From NCBI GenBank assembly GCA_031284845.1, contig JAITXH010000020.1, forward strand, positions 1-29,793: a stretch of 29,793 nucleotides of DNA, written 5' to 3'. The notes under the pieces are model-generated. The model searched no databases. It had not been told where the DNA came from and saw nothing but the letters and a program-made list of their open reading frames with translations. The position numbers and the translations under genes were made by a program. Below, in pieces: positions 15,913 through 23,694 of this stretch. Source of the stretch: Puniceicoccales bacterium. GTDB taxonomy: Bacteria > Verrucomicrobiota > Verrucomicrobiia > Opitutales > UBA953. Every line of letters begins with the position of its first letter. Position 1 is the stretch's first letter.

Positions 15913-17313
15913 ATGCCCAAAGTACCATTAGCCAGTCTCGACCCTCGTTTGCAAAAGCAGGCCTCAGCCGCCGAACAAGCGCTTCGTAACAACCCGCAAT
16001 ATGCCGCCGAAATCGCCCAGGGCCTTCTATCCCGCAACCCGGAATGCGTTGAATTGCGCCGCCTCCTGCGCAAAGCACAGAAGCTTGTTTACCTGAATGC
16101 CAGCAATGGATTCGGGCGCCTGCTCGGGCCGCTCACCAGCTTTGCCGGATTGATGGGCAATTCAAAACTCATCCAGACCAATCCCCTGCAGGCGACTGAA
16201 GTCGCCGAGCGGACTCTCGCCAAAAAGCCTTCCGACATCGCCGCCAACAAGATGCTCGCGGGTGCAGCAGACAAGCTCGGCTGGCACGACACGGCGGCAT
16301 TCGCCTACGAGGAAATCGCGCACGCCGATCCCAAAAACATCACCAGCCACATCGCCGTGGGCAACGCCTACATCAAAGACGAAGACTACGACTCCGCATT
16401 GCGGGCCATGGACGATGCCCTCAAACTTTTCCCCGGCAATGGCGAGCTTCAGGAAGTGGCCCGCCGTGCATCCGTCGCCAAGACCATGCGTGGTAAGTGG
16501 AGCGCGGAGGGCGATATTCAGGGCCGAATCAAAGATGGCGAAGATGCGAACAATCTCGAAATATCGGGGCGCATCGTCTTGGACGACGAAGCCGTCATCC
16601 GCATCGTCACGGATCTCGAACAGAAAATCGCGGCAGACCCGGAAAATGTGGACTACTACCGCGAAGCTGTCCGCCAATACCTCAAACTCAAAGACCTCGA
16701 ACGCGCCATAGATACGTTGCGGCGCGCACGCCAGACGGCCATCGGGCGGGCCGACACCGCACTGGAGAAGCAGGAGAATGAGCTTTCCATCGAGCTTTAC
16801 GCCTGGCGCGTCGCCAGCCTTGCTTCACAACTCGAGGCCGATCCCGGCAATGCCGAGTTGCGCACCCGTTACGAACAGGAGTGCGCGGATGCCGCTGCCT
16901 ACAAGTTGCACATTTCCCAGGCGCTCGTGGACCGCTATCCGAACGATTACGGCTACCGCTATGATCTGGGTGTCCTTTTGCTCGAAAACGGGCGCAATGA
17001 TGACGCCATCCAGCAATTGCAAATTGCGCAGCGCAACCAGAAGAACCGCCACAACGCCATGCTTTATCTGGCGCGTGCTTTTATCAGAGGGGAAAAATTT
17101 GACCTCGCCGCCGATCAGTTGCGCACCGCCAAGGGCGAAATACACACGATGAGCGACATCAAGAAGGACATTATCTACGAGCTTGGCGGTGTCCTGGAGA
17201 AGCTCGGACGGGAGAAAGAGGCGATGGATGAATACAAGGAGCTCTACATGGCGGATGCCTCTTACAAAGACGTTTCTTCAAAAATCAATGCCTTCTACGC
17301 CAAACAGCGTTGA
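15913..17313 (+). CDS. Tetratricopeptide-repeat protein
   Basis: A 466-residue soluble protein made largely of TPR-like helix pairs: one set early (about 15-50), one at about 105-180 (LGWHDTAAFAYEEIAHADP, then VGNAYIKDEDYDSALRAMDD), and one at the C-terminus (about 340-460, with DLGVLLLENGRNDDAIQQLQ). TPRs bind other proteins; no enzyme domain is visible. I see no signal peptide from the ATG at 15913; an open frame reaches back to 15829 but those codons look non-coding. The stop lies 5 bases before the holA start, so the two are probably co-transcribed and perhaps translationally coupled. Relatives next to holA are a reasonable search key. The partner is unknown. Confidence 0.8.
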   Translation: MPKVPLASLDPRLQKQASAAEQALRNNPQYAAEIAQGLLSRNPECVELRRLLRKAQKLVYLNASNGFGRLLGPLTSFAGLMGNSKLIQTNPLQATEVAERTLAKKPSDIAANKMLAGAADKLGWHDTAAFAYEEIAHADPKNITSHIAVGNAYIKDEDYDSALRAMDDALKLFPGNGELQEVARRASVAKTMRGKWSAEGDIQGRIKDGEDANNLEISGRIVLDDEAVIRIVTDLEQKIAADPENVDYYREAVRQYLKLKDLERAIDTLRRARQTAIGRADTALEKQENELSIELYAWRVASLASQLEADPGNAELRTRYEQECADAAAYKLHISQALVDRYPNDYGYRYDLGVLLLENGRNDDAIQQLQIAQRNQKNRHNAMLYLARAFIRGEKFDLAADQLRTAKGEIHTMSDIKKDIIYELGGVLEKLGREKEAMDEYKELYMADASYKDVSSKINAFYAKQR

Positions 17314-17318
17314 TCGCC

Positions 17319-18470
17319 ATGGGTGCCCGTTTTCAGTTCTTCGACGGCGATGATGAATTTCTTGTGGAGCGGGCGGCCCGCACCCGCTTTGAGGAGTTTT
17401 CTCAGGACGCTGCCGATGATTTTTCCCGCGAGATCATAGATGCTGCTTCCCAGAAGGTGGATGATGCCGAGTCGGCGCTTGACGCCTTTATTTCTGCGGT
17501 GCGCACGCTTCCCATGTTCGGCGGCAAAAAGTATGTCTGGCTGCGCAACATGAACTGGCTCTCCACGGATTCCGTGCTGGGGCGTTCCGAGGGCGGGGAA
17601 GCTTGTGTGGCCCGCCTGTTGAAAGTCCTGGAAACGGTGGAGCCGGAAAGTGTCGGCGTCGTCATCAGCGCATTTCCCGCCAATCGCGTCCGCAGTGCGA
17701 CGAAGTGGCTCGAAGCAAATGGCGAGTCCACGGTGATCAAGTCTGCTGGCAAGGCCTCCCCGTTTGCTAAAACGGCGGCCAAGGTGCCCGATGCCGTAGT
17801 GGAGTTGATGGAGTCCGAGTGCCGCTCCTCAGGTGTCAAAATCGGGAGTGCCGCCCGGCAAAAGTTGTTTGACAAGACTGGAGGCAACACGCGCCTGCTC
17901 CTGGAGGAGTTGCGCAAGCTCGTTACCTATCTCGGCGCAGATGGCGGTGAAATCACCGCGGCGCTGGTTTCAAAGCTCGTCTCTGACTTTGGAGAGGGGA
18001 ATTTTTTTGAACCGGTAGAGGCGTTTTTTTCGGGTGATCTGGCATTGGCATTGGAGACACTGCACCGCTTCTTTTTTCACAATCCCGATGGGGCACGTCC
18101 GCTTTTTACTGCGCTGCAAAACCGCACCCGCTTGCTCATCCAATTGCGTGCGCTCATGGATTCCGGCGAGATCCGGGCTACGGCCCGTCTGGACGAGGCC
18201 GGTTTCGCACAGGCTGCTGCCGTGCATGCAAAGCATTTTGAGGCTGATGCCGAAAAGACTTCGCTCAATGTTTTCACGCAAAATGTCTGGTATCTGGGCA
18301 ACTCGATTGCTCCGGCGACGCAGTTGTTTTCTTTGCGGCAATTGACAGAGCTTCAATTGGGCTTAGTCGAAGGTTTCGCTGCTCTGCTGGCCCGCCCCGG
18401 GGAGCCGGAACCGATATTGCGCGAATTGTTCGTGCGCGGTTTGGGGAGCGCTCACGCCCGGCGTGCGTGA
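17319..18470 (+). CDS. holA: DNA polymerase III subunit delta
   Basis: A 383-residue HolA protein, the clamp-loader subunit that opens the beta sliding clamp. It shows the expected order: an N-terminal domain with FFDGDDEFLVERAA and LPMFGGKKYVWLRN, a middle segment with GNTRLLLEELRKLVTYLG, and a C-terminal collar domain with the pattern ALQNRTRLLIQLRAL. The sequence is divergent, as is normal for delta, and slightly longer than the usual 330-345 residues. Start: ATG at 17319, five bases after the upstream stop; a TTG at 17310 would overlap it. The end of the gene forms part of a terminator hairpin. Confidence 0.85.
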   Translation: MGARFQFFDGDDEFLVERAARTRFEEFSQDAADDFSREIIDAASQKVDDAESALDAFISAVRTLPMFGGKKYVWLRNMNWLSTDSVLGRSEGGEACVARLLKVLETVEPESVGVVISAFPANRVRSATKWLEANGESTVIKSAGKASPFAKTAAKVPDAVVELMESECRSSGVKIGSAARQKLFDKTGGNTRLLLEELRKLVTYLGADGGEITAALVSKLVSDFGEGNFFEPVEAFFSGDLALALETLHRFFFHNPDGARPLFTALQNRTRLLIQLRALMDSGEIRATARLDEAGFAQAAAVHAKHFEADAEKTSLNVFTQNVWYLGNSIAPATQLFSLRQLTELQLGLVEGFAALLARPGEPEPILRELFVRGLGSAHARRA

Positions 18471-18485
18471 GAGGGCGCTTTTTTT
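18447..18485 (+). terminator. Rho-independent terminator inside the holA 3' end
   Basis: AGCGC-TCACGC (18447-18457) pairs with GCGTGA (18465-18470) and GCGCT (18475-18479), with a four-base bulge GAGG, and six further T follow. The holA stop codon TGA is bases 18468-18470, within the stem, so the hairpin overlaps the last codons of the gene. Confidence 0.7.
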
Positions 18486-18583
18486 AGGCTTAACGGTAGT
18501 GGCCTGCAGAGGATTTTCTCCCTCCTTAGAAAGATATGGGCGAGACTTGCATTCTGAAGAAATTATCAAATCGTCTGCGGCAT

Positions 18584-19606
18584 ATGAATCCCATCCACGT
18601 TGCCCGTAACAGCGCCCCGCTCGGCACTTTTACAGAAGAAGAAATCAAGGACGGTCTGAACAATGGCCGTTTTTTGCTAACAGATCTGGCCTGGCGGATC
18701 GGCATGGCGCAGTGGAAGACCCTTTCGGCTTGGGAGGAGTTCGGCGTGCAGCAGCGGGTATCGCTCCCGGGCGCAGTGCCGATACCGGGAGAGCCGGAGA
18801 CGCCTGAACCGGCTTGGGAGCGTTCGGCTGAGATCGGGGCATGGCGGGCATTCAGGCAGACGATTTGGAGCGTGTTGCGCACACCAGCCAAGGTGTTTTC
18901 TTCGCTGACCACGAGCGGCGAGATCGGCAAGACCCTGCTTTTCTACATCGCTGCTGCGTTTCCCAGCGTGATTTTAGCGCAAGCTGCATTTTTCCCTCTT
19001 CAGCAATGGTGGCTGGATATTTGGAACAAAGTTATCTCTGAGTATTCCGGAATTGATCTTGCAGTTTTGCAAGCGTCTCAACGGATGGATGGTGTGCCGC
19101 CGGAGGTAGCCAGCATGGTGCAAAGTGTGCAAATCGGCAGCGCTGTTGTCGGGGCTGTTATCGGGGTGCTGGCGGGTATGTTTATTCTCGCAGGGATAGA
19201 TCATCTGATGCTGTTGCTCGTGCGCGGTGCAAAGCGCCCGTTCATCGTGACGTTTAAGGTCAATGCATATGTCTATGGCTCACTGGCTCCTTTCACATGG
19301 ATCCCTCTTCTGGGTGGACTCATCTCCGTGATTTGGGGGACCTCGTTGAGGATAATCGGCTTGTCGCGTGCCCATGGCATATCCGCCAGACGGGCGGCGG
19401 CGGCGGTGCTGATACCGCTTATCGCGATGGGGGCATGCGTGGGGACGATGTTTGCTTTGGGCGCGACGCTGATGGGGCATCTGAGGCCGCTCATGCCTCC
19501 GTCTTCCGGAGTCTCGCCGGCACCAGCCAGTGCCCCGTCAGGTAACCCGCGTGCGCATGTGGAAATGGTCATAGGGGAAGAGGTAAATCCTTTCCGCTTC
19601 CCGTGA
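18584..19606 (+). CDS. GYF-domain / YIP1-family membrane protein
   Basis: A 340-residue protein. Residues 1-55 are a bacterial GYF_2-like domain (start MNPIHVARN, then LGTFTEEEIKDGL and AWRIGMAQWKTL). A Pro/Glu linker (about 60-80) follows, then a YIP1-like membrane part with about four or five hydrophobic segments near 117-140, 185-205, 228-258 and 273-298. The C-terminus is Pro/Ser-rich. This build is frequent in Verrucomicrobia and related phyla; the role is unknown, and membrane trafficking should not be inferred from the eukaryotic Yip1 name. I chose the ATG at 18584 because the GYF domain starts there; an earlier ATG at 18536 adds 16 residues of no recognisable type. It stands alone behind the holA terminator. 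Confidence 0.75.
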   Translation: MNPIHVARNSAPLGTFTEEEIKDGLNNGRFLLTDLAWRIGMAQWKTLSAWEEFGVQQRVSLPGAVPIPGEPETPEPAWERSAEIGAWRAFRQTIWSVLRTPAKVFSSLTTSGEIGKTLLFYIAAAFPSVILAQAAFFPLQQWWLDIWNKVISEYSGIDLAVLQASQRMDGVPPEVASMVQSVQIGSAVVGAVIGVLAGMFILAGIDHLMLLLVRGAKRPFIVTFKVNAYVYGSLAPFTWIPLLGGLISVIWGTSLRIIGLSRAHGISARRAAAAVLIPLIAMGACVGTMFALGATLMGHLRPLMPPSSGVSPAPASAPSGNPRAHVEMVIGEEVNPFRFP

Positions 19607-19694
19607 AAGATGCGGGCGGGGGCAAAGCCGGAGAAGAGCCTGAGCCGGCAGTTTCCTGTTTCTATTTTTTCATTTCCCGTTTTTATCCGCACTC

Positions 19695-20273
19695 ATGCGT
19701 TTCATCCTCGCTTCCGCATCGCCGCGCCGCCGTGAACTCCTCGCCCGCCACGGGCTTTTTCCCGAAGTGCTTCCAGCGGGAGTTGTCGAGGATGAGGCCC
19801 CCGATACGCCACCGCGGGTCATGGTGTTGCATAATGCCGTGCTCAAAGCCCGTTATATCGCCCACCAGTTCCCGGACGCTCTTGTGATCGGCGCGGATAC
19901 GACTGTGGCCATTGATGATACAGTGCTCAACAAGCCAGCCGACATGGAGGGCGCACGCGCCATGCTGCGGCGGCTGTCGGGACGCGAGCACACTGTCTAT
20001 ACCGGAGTCGCCATCGTGTGCGCGGCGCACGGCGTGGACGAGTCGCATTGCGTGACGAGCCGGGTGCGCTTCAAGACGCTGACCGAAGCTGTCATCACCG
20101 CTTATTTCCAGCGGGTGGACCCGCTGGACAAAGCTGGCGCTTACGGCATCCAGGAGGGGAGGGAACTCATCATTGCCGATTACGATGAGCCTGTTTCCAA
20201 CATAATGGGCTTGCCCGTGGAGTTTGTCGTCGAGCGGCTCAACGCACTTGGATTTGCGGGCACCCTGGCCTGA
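19695..20273 (+). CDS. maf: Maf-family nucleotide pyrophosphatase
   Basis: A 192-residue Maf protein, a house-cleaning enzyme that hydrolyses non-canonical or excess nucleoside triphosphates (the YhdE type acts on dTTP and UTP). The signature SASPRRRELL at residues 7-16 binds the phosphates; GADTTVAID carries the catalytic Asp, followed by KPADMEGARAMLRRLSGREHTVYTGV and the C-terminal DKAGAYGIQEG and SNIMGLPV blocks. Length is as usual. It converges with the next gene, the stop codons being only 3 bases apart. Confidence 0.93.
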   Translation: MRFILASASPRRRELLARHGLFPEVLPAGVVEDEAPDTPPRVMVLHNAVLKARYIAHQFPDALVIGADTTVAIDDTVLNKPADMEGARAMLRRLSGREHTVYTGVAIVCAAHGVDESHCVTSRVRFKTLTEAVITAYFQRVDPLDKAGAYGIQEGRELIIADYDEPVSNIMGLPVEFVVERLNALGFAGTLA

Positions 20274-20276
20274 TTT

Positions 20277-20789
20277 TCATGAAACACTCAGACTGGGCTT
20301 CATGACGGTGGCCCCGATGTTGAGCGCCCGGTCGCACCAAGTCCACGGCCCGTCGAGATTCGATAAGCCGCCATTGAGGGCCAGCTCCTCGTTCCATTCC
20401 CGTCCGTGGGTCGGCTCGTGGGCCAAAAGGCGGGCAGGGTCGCCGTCTATCGTGTGGACTGCCAGCGGGCTGAATGTGAACAGAAGTTCCGTTTGCGCGT
20501 CGGAGAAGCCGCGGATGCGCAAGAGACGGCTCAAGCGCAACTCGCTGCTGGAGTCACCGTCTTGCTGTGCAAAGACCAACCAACGCGTTGTCGTCGGAGG
20601 CGGAATCAGCAAGTCGGCGATGTCGTCTTCGTGAAGTGTCCAGGCGCTCCCTTCGCTGTCAGGCTGGAGCCTGCGGATGTGGCGGGCGATGAGGCCGTGT
20701 TTTCCCGAAAAGACGAGGGGCTGCGGGGCTTCCAGAAGGAAACCTCCGGATGCGGAGTCGGGTGTTATTTGGTAGCTTTTGAATGGCAT
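20277..20789 (-). CDS. Unrecognised 170-residue protein next to nifV
   Basis: I do not recognise this protein. It has no signal peptide or membrane segment and no cysteine cluster; the only visible pattern is a soluble mixed alpha/beta composition with several Trp and Arg residues, and a middle part LRLSRLLRIRGFSD. It starts 19 bases after the nifV-like stop on the same strand, so it is very probably the last gene of that operon. Start: ATG at 20789 (MPFKSYQIT); the frame is open further upstream, but that part overlaps nifV in another frame and reads like a shadow. Its codon use resembles the neighbours. Context suggests a role connected to nifV and nitrogenase cofactor supply; that is inference. 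Confidence 0.75.
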   Translation of the reverse strand: MPFKSYQITPDSASGGFLLEAPQPLVFSGKHGLIARHIRRLQPDSEGSAWTLHEDDIADLLIPPPTTTRWLVFAQQDGDSSSELRLSRLLRIRGFSDAQTELLFTFSPLAVHTIDGDPARLLAHEPTHGREWNEELALNGGLSNLDGPWTWCDRALNIGATVMKPSLSVS

Positions 20790-20808
20790 ATCGGTGTGTT
20801 GTGCCTGC

Positions 20809-21918
20809 TTAGGCGAGGGATTCCCGCGAAAGCAGAATAAGCTCTTGGGTGGTGAGTGCGCGCCGCCGGGCACGGCTGGTCTGGCGCACGAGCGGGACGA
20901 GGCGCTGGAGATTCGCTTTGAGGCCCATCCCGTCCAGCACAGCGGCGAGCGAGGAGGAGCCGGATTTTTCCCCGATGACGAAGGGGGTGCGCTCCCGCCC
21001 GACCATCTCCGGGGCGATCGGCTCATAAGTGCGCCGGTCCCGGGCCAAGCCTGCACAATGAATGCCCGACTCGTGGGTGAATACGCCGGCTCCTACTATG
21101 GGCTTGGTGGCGGGGACGGGGCGTGCGGCGGCGAGGGCCAGCATGTCGGAGAGCGCACCTAGACGGCGCGTATCCACGGCGCAATCGCCTCCACAGGCCA
21201 CGCGCCACGCCATGACGACTTCTTCCAATGGTGCGTTTCCGGCGCGTTCGCCAAGCCCGTTGACGGTGACATCCGCCCATGTGGCTCCGGCTTGGATGGC
21301 GGCGAGCGTGTTGGCAGTAGCCAGACCGAGGTCGTTGTGCGCATGGATCTCCAGTGGCGGGGCGATGGGCAGCAAGCGCGTCACTGTGGCGGCGGCGCGG
21401 TGTGGAGACCAGATGCCGACTGTGTCGGCGAGGCGCAGGCGCAACACCTCGGCGGCACGGGCTACGGCGGCAAAGTCTTCGAGGAAAAGCGGGTTTGCCC
21501 GGGATGCATCCTGAGCGCCGATGGAGACGCCGGTGAAGGTGTCGCGGGCCTCATCGGCAAGGGAACGCAGGTCTTGAAGCACGCGTGCTTGTGTGATGCC
21601 CCATGCACGCAAGTGAATGTCTGATACGGGGAACGAGATGTGGACATGCCGCGCCCGCGTGGCGGTGGCGGCACGCAAATCTTCGCGTCGCGCCCGGCAC
21701 CAGGTGATGACGCGGTCGGGGCCGATGGCGTCGGCGACGGCGTTGATATCGTCCACCGCATTGGCCCCCATGACGGGGATGCCTACTTCGAGTAGTGGCA
21801 CGCCGATGTCGGCGAGGGCGCGTGCGAGAAGTATCTGATCGTCGCGTGCGAGCACCACGCCAGGTGCTTGGACACCGTCGCGCAATGTGGTGTCTATGAG
21901 ATACAAATCGTGTAACAT
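20809..21918 (-). CDS. nifV: Homocitrate synthase (NifV-like)
   Basis: A 369-residue member of the isopropylmalate/homocitrate synthase family. It lacks the C-terminal regulatory domain of LeuA, as NifV does. NifV joins acetyl-CoA and 2-oxoglutarate to homocitrate, the organic ligand of the nitrogenase iron-molybdenum cofactor. Seen: TTLRDG (10-15) with the metal-binding Asp, the metal-binding HAH (192-194) in EIHAHNDLGLA, NGLGERAGN (220-228), and FTHESGIHCAG (280-290). Departures from the family: V16 where Glu is usual (RDGVQ), Q136 in GAQDASR where Glu is usual, and K318 in GEKSG where His is usual. A ferredoxin and molbindin nearby support the nitrogenase link; a different 2-oxo-acid substrate remains possible. 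Start: ATG at 21918, by the position of the DTTLRDG motif. No ribosome binding site is seen. Confidence 0.8.
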   Translation of the reverse strand: MLHDLYLIDTTLRDGVQAPGVVLARDDQILLARALADIGVPLLEVGIPVMGANAVDDINAVADAIGPDRVITWCRARREDLRAATATRARHVHISFPVSDIHLRAWGITQARVLQDLRSLADEARDTFTGVSIGAQDASRANPLFLEDFAAVARAAEVLRLRLADTVGIWSPHRAAATVTRLLPIAPPLEIHAHNDLGLATANTLAAIQAGATWADVTVNGLGERAGNAPLEEVVMAWRVACGGDCAVDTRRLGALSDMLALAAARPVPATKPIVGAGVFTHESGIHCAGLARDRRTYEPIAPEMVGRERTPFVIGEKSGSSSLAAVLDGMGLKANLQRLVPLVRQTSRARRRALTTQELILLSRESLA

Positions 21919-22012
21919 GGCAGGAAAAAGAAAGAAAAATGGTGCGAAATGCGAATCAGCCCGGCGTGGGCACCCCGCATATTTTACGGAAATCCGATCA
22001 CCTTTGCCTGAT

Positions 22013-22085
22013 TTTGCAGGCATTGGCGCACGGCGGCAAGCGGCGGGACGCCGCTTCCACTTTGCAGGCACTGGCGCACGGCGGT
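22013..22085. repeat. Direct repeat flanking a hairpin, upstream of nifV
   Basis: Two near-identical copies of TTTGCAGGCAYTGGCGCACGG begin at 22014 and 22062. Between them lies AAGCGGCG-GGA-CGCCGCTT (22038-22056), the same hairpin as at 4357-4375, with similar flanks (…CTTCCACTTT here, CTTCTACTTT there). The block sits in the 219-bp gap between the ferredoxin and nifV genes. Confidence 0.75.
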
Positions 22086-22137
22086 CTTTGCGTTGGGCAT
22101 GTGTCCGTTTTTCATAAAATATGCGGGTGTTGGCCCC

Positions 22138-22446
22138 TTATTCTGCGATGAGGTAAGGTGTGGCGACTGTGCCTTCTTCGATGGCATCAAGCACAGCATC
22201 CACGGCGGCATTATCCGGCAGGCGGTAGAAATTGCCTGCCGGGTAATCTACCATTACGGGGCCTTTTACGCACAGATTCATGCATCCGGTGACGGCGATT
22301 TCGACGCCGTCGAGCATCCGGTCTTGCACTTCACCTTGCAGGTAGGACAGAAGACTCATGGAGTCTTTCTTGTGGCAAACGCCTTGACGTTCGCCATTTG
22401 CGCGGAAACTTCCGCAGACAAAAAGATGATGTTCTGGTTTAGACAT
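22138..22446 (-). CDS. Thioredoxin-like [2Fe-2S] ferredoxin
   Basis: A 102-residue ferredoxin of the thioredoxin-fold type. Its four cysteines C11, C24, C55 and C59 (VTGCMNLCVKGP) match the cluster ligands of the Clostridium pasteurianum protein (C11, C24, C56, C60), which is known to interact with the nitrogenase MoFe protein. It is a cytoplasmic electron carrier. Its place between the nifV-like gene and the ABC importer supports a nitrogenase role, though NuoE-like and hydrogenase-associated relatives exist. Start ATG at 22446 is about 15 bases after the start site predicted from a sigma-54-like promoter. Confidence 0.88.
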   Translation of the reverse strand: MSKPEHHLFVCGSFRANGERQGVCHKKDSMSLLSYLQGEVQDRMLDGVEIAVTGCMNLCVKGPVMVDYPAGNFYRLPDNAAVDAVLDAIEEGTVATPYLIAE

Positions 22447-22471
22447 GGGAATACAACTTTCTGCTTAGCTT

Positions 22472-22487
22472 AGCAGTTCACATGCCA
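22472..22487 (-). promoter_or_regulatory. Sigma-54-like promoter ahead of the ferredoxin gene
   Basis: Read on the minus strand, 22487 to 22472 is TGGCATGTGAACTGCT. Against the -24/-12 consensus TGGCACRN4TTGCW it has the exact GG-N10-GC spacing and two mismatches. Transcription would start near 22461, 15 bases before the ferredoxin ATG. A short inverted repeat (CTGCT / AGCAG, 22461-22476) overlaps the -12 part. No NifA-type upstream site (TGT-N10-ACA) was seen in the 130 bp behind it. Confidence 0.4.
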
Positions 22488-22588
22488 ATAGGGGGAATGC
22501 GGTATTTTATGCCATTTTTCGTCCGGAAATAGGATCCTGAGAAAACATTTTTGACCACGGCTACAATGCCCCGCCCCACCACCTTTTC

Positions 22589-23626
22589 CTAAATTGCGTA
22601 GTCTGTCGCAACGGGGCGGCGCACGCGCAGCAAAACATGATCGCCCTCGCGAAGGCGGATTTGGTCAAGATAGGCCCGGGATAACTCTACGTCCACAATC
22701 CCCTTTCCGTCATTGCGCTTCACGGCCACTTTAGCCACCGGGCCGGCGGCGTGGATGTCCACCACTTGTGCGGGATCTCCGTCGCGCCCGGTGTTGAAAT
22801 GCACTAGCTCGATGTCGTGCGGGCGCACGAAGGCGATGCCATCTTCTTGGGGGACGTTTGTGCCGGGAATCAGGCCGCTCCAGGGCAGCACGATTTGGTT
22901 CACATTGCCCAGGAATTTGTGGACAAAAGGCGTCGTCGGGCGGTCATAGACTTCTTGCGGGATGCCCACCTGCTCGACGCGGGCCTGATTCATGATGACC
23001 ACCTCGTCTGCGATTTCCAGTGCTTCCTCTTGGTCGTGCGTCACAAAAACGGTGGTGAGGTGGATTTCGTCGTGGAAGTTGCGCAGCCATCGGCGCAGGT
23101 CCCGGCGCACCTTGGCGTCGAGCGCTCCAAACGGTTCGTCGAGCAGGAGCACCTTGGGTTGCACGGCGAGGGCGCGGGCGAGGGCGACGCGCTGGCGCTG
23201 CCCGCCGGAGAGTTGTGCGGGATAGCGCCCGCCGAGGTCTTCTAGCTGGATGAGGTGCAGGAGTTCCTTGACCCGCGCAGCGATGGTAGCTTTGTCCGGG
23301 CGTTCGGCGCGTTTGCGCACTTTGAGCCCGAAGGCGATATTTTCGGCTACGGATAAATGGCGGAAGAGGGCGTAATGCTGGAAGACGAAGCCGACGCCGC
23401 GTTTACCGGGCGGGACGTTGGTGACATCTTCGTCGCCGAAAAGGATGTTGCCACTGCCCTGATCGGCGAATTCGAGTCCGGCGATGATGCGCAGCAGAGT
23501 GGTCTTGCCGGAGCCGGAGGGGCCGAGCAGGGCGATAAGTTTGCCCGAGGGGACATGCAGGTTCACGGCGTTGAGCGCGGTGTAGTTGCCGAAGGTTTTG
23601 GTGATATTGGTCGCTGTAATTGACAT
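22589..23626 (-). CDS. cysA: Sulfate/molybdate-type ABC importer, ATPase subunit
   Basis: A 345-residue ATPase of the CysA type. Walker A GPSGSGKT (35-42), Q-loop Q83, signature LSGGQRQR (139-146), Walker B LLLDEP (160-165) and switch H197 are all intact. The C-terminal part contains the RPHDIEL segment typical of CysA regulatory domains (about 265-345). With cysW and cysT it forms an importer for sulfate, thiosulfate or a related oxyanion such as molybdate; the genes run cysT-cysW-cysA on one strand. The 68-bp gap to cysW has no terminator, so it is probably the last gene of that operon. Confidence 0.9.
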   Translation of the reverse strand: MSITATNITKTFGNYTALNAVNLHVPSGKLIALLGPSGSGKTTLLRIIAGLEFADQGSGNILFGDEDVTNVPPGKRGVGFVFQHYALFRHLSVAENIAFGLKVRKRAERPDKATIAARVKELLHLIQLEDLGGRYPAQLSGGQRQRVALARALAVQPKVLLLDEPFGALDAKVRRDLRRWLRNFHDEIHLTTVFVTHDQEEALEIADEVVIMNQARVEQVGIPQEVYDRPTTPFVHKFLGNVNQIVLPWSGLIPGTNVPQEDGIAFVRPHDIELVHFNTGRDGDPAQVVDIHAAGPVAKVAVKRNDGKGIVDVELSRAYLDQIRLREGDHVLLRVRRPVATDYAI

Positions 23627-23694
23627 TGTGAAAAAGTAAGAGTTATCGCGTCAGTTTTGCCTTCATGGCCTAAAAAGTGTCATAGTTCCGGTTT

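Noticed and set aside
20790..21056. N-terminal extension of the unknown 170-residue protein
   Set aside because: The extra codons overlap nifV out of frame and have the Arg/Ser/Pro-rich look of a shadow frame.
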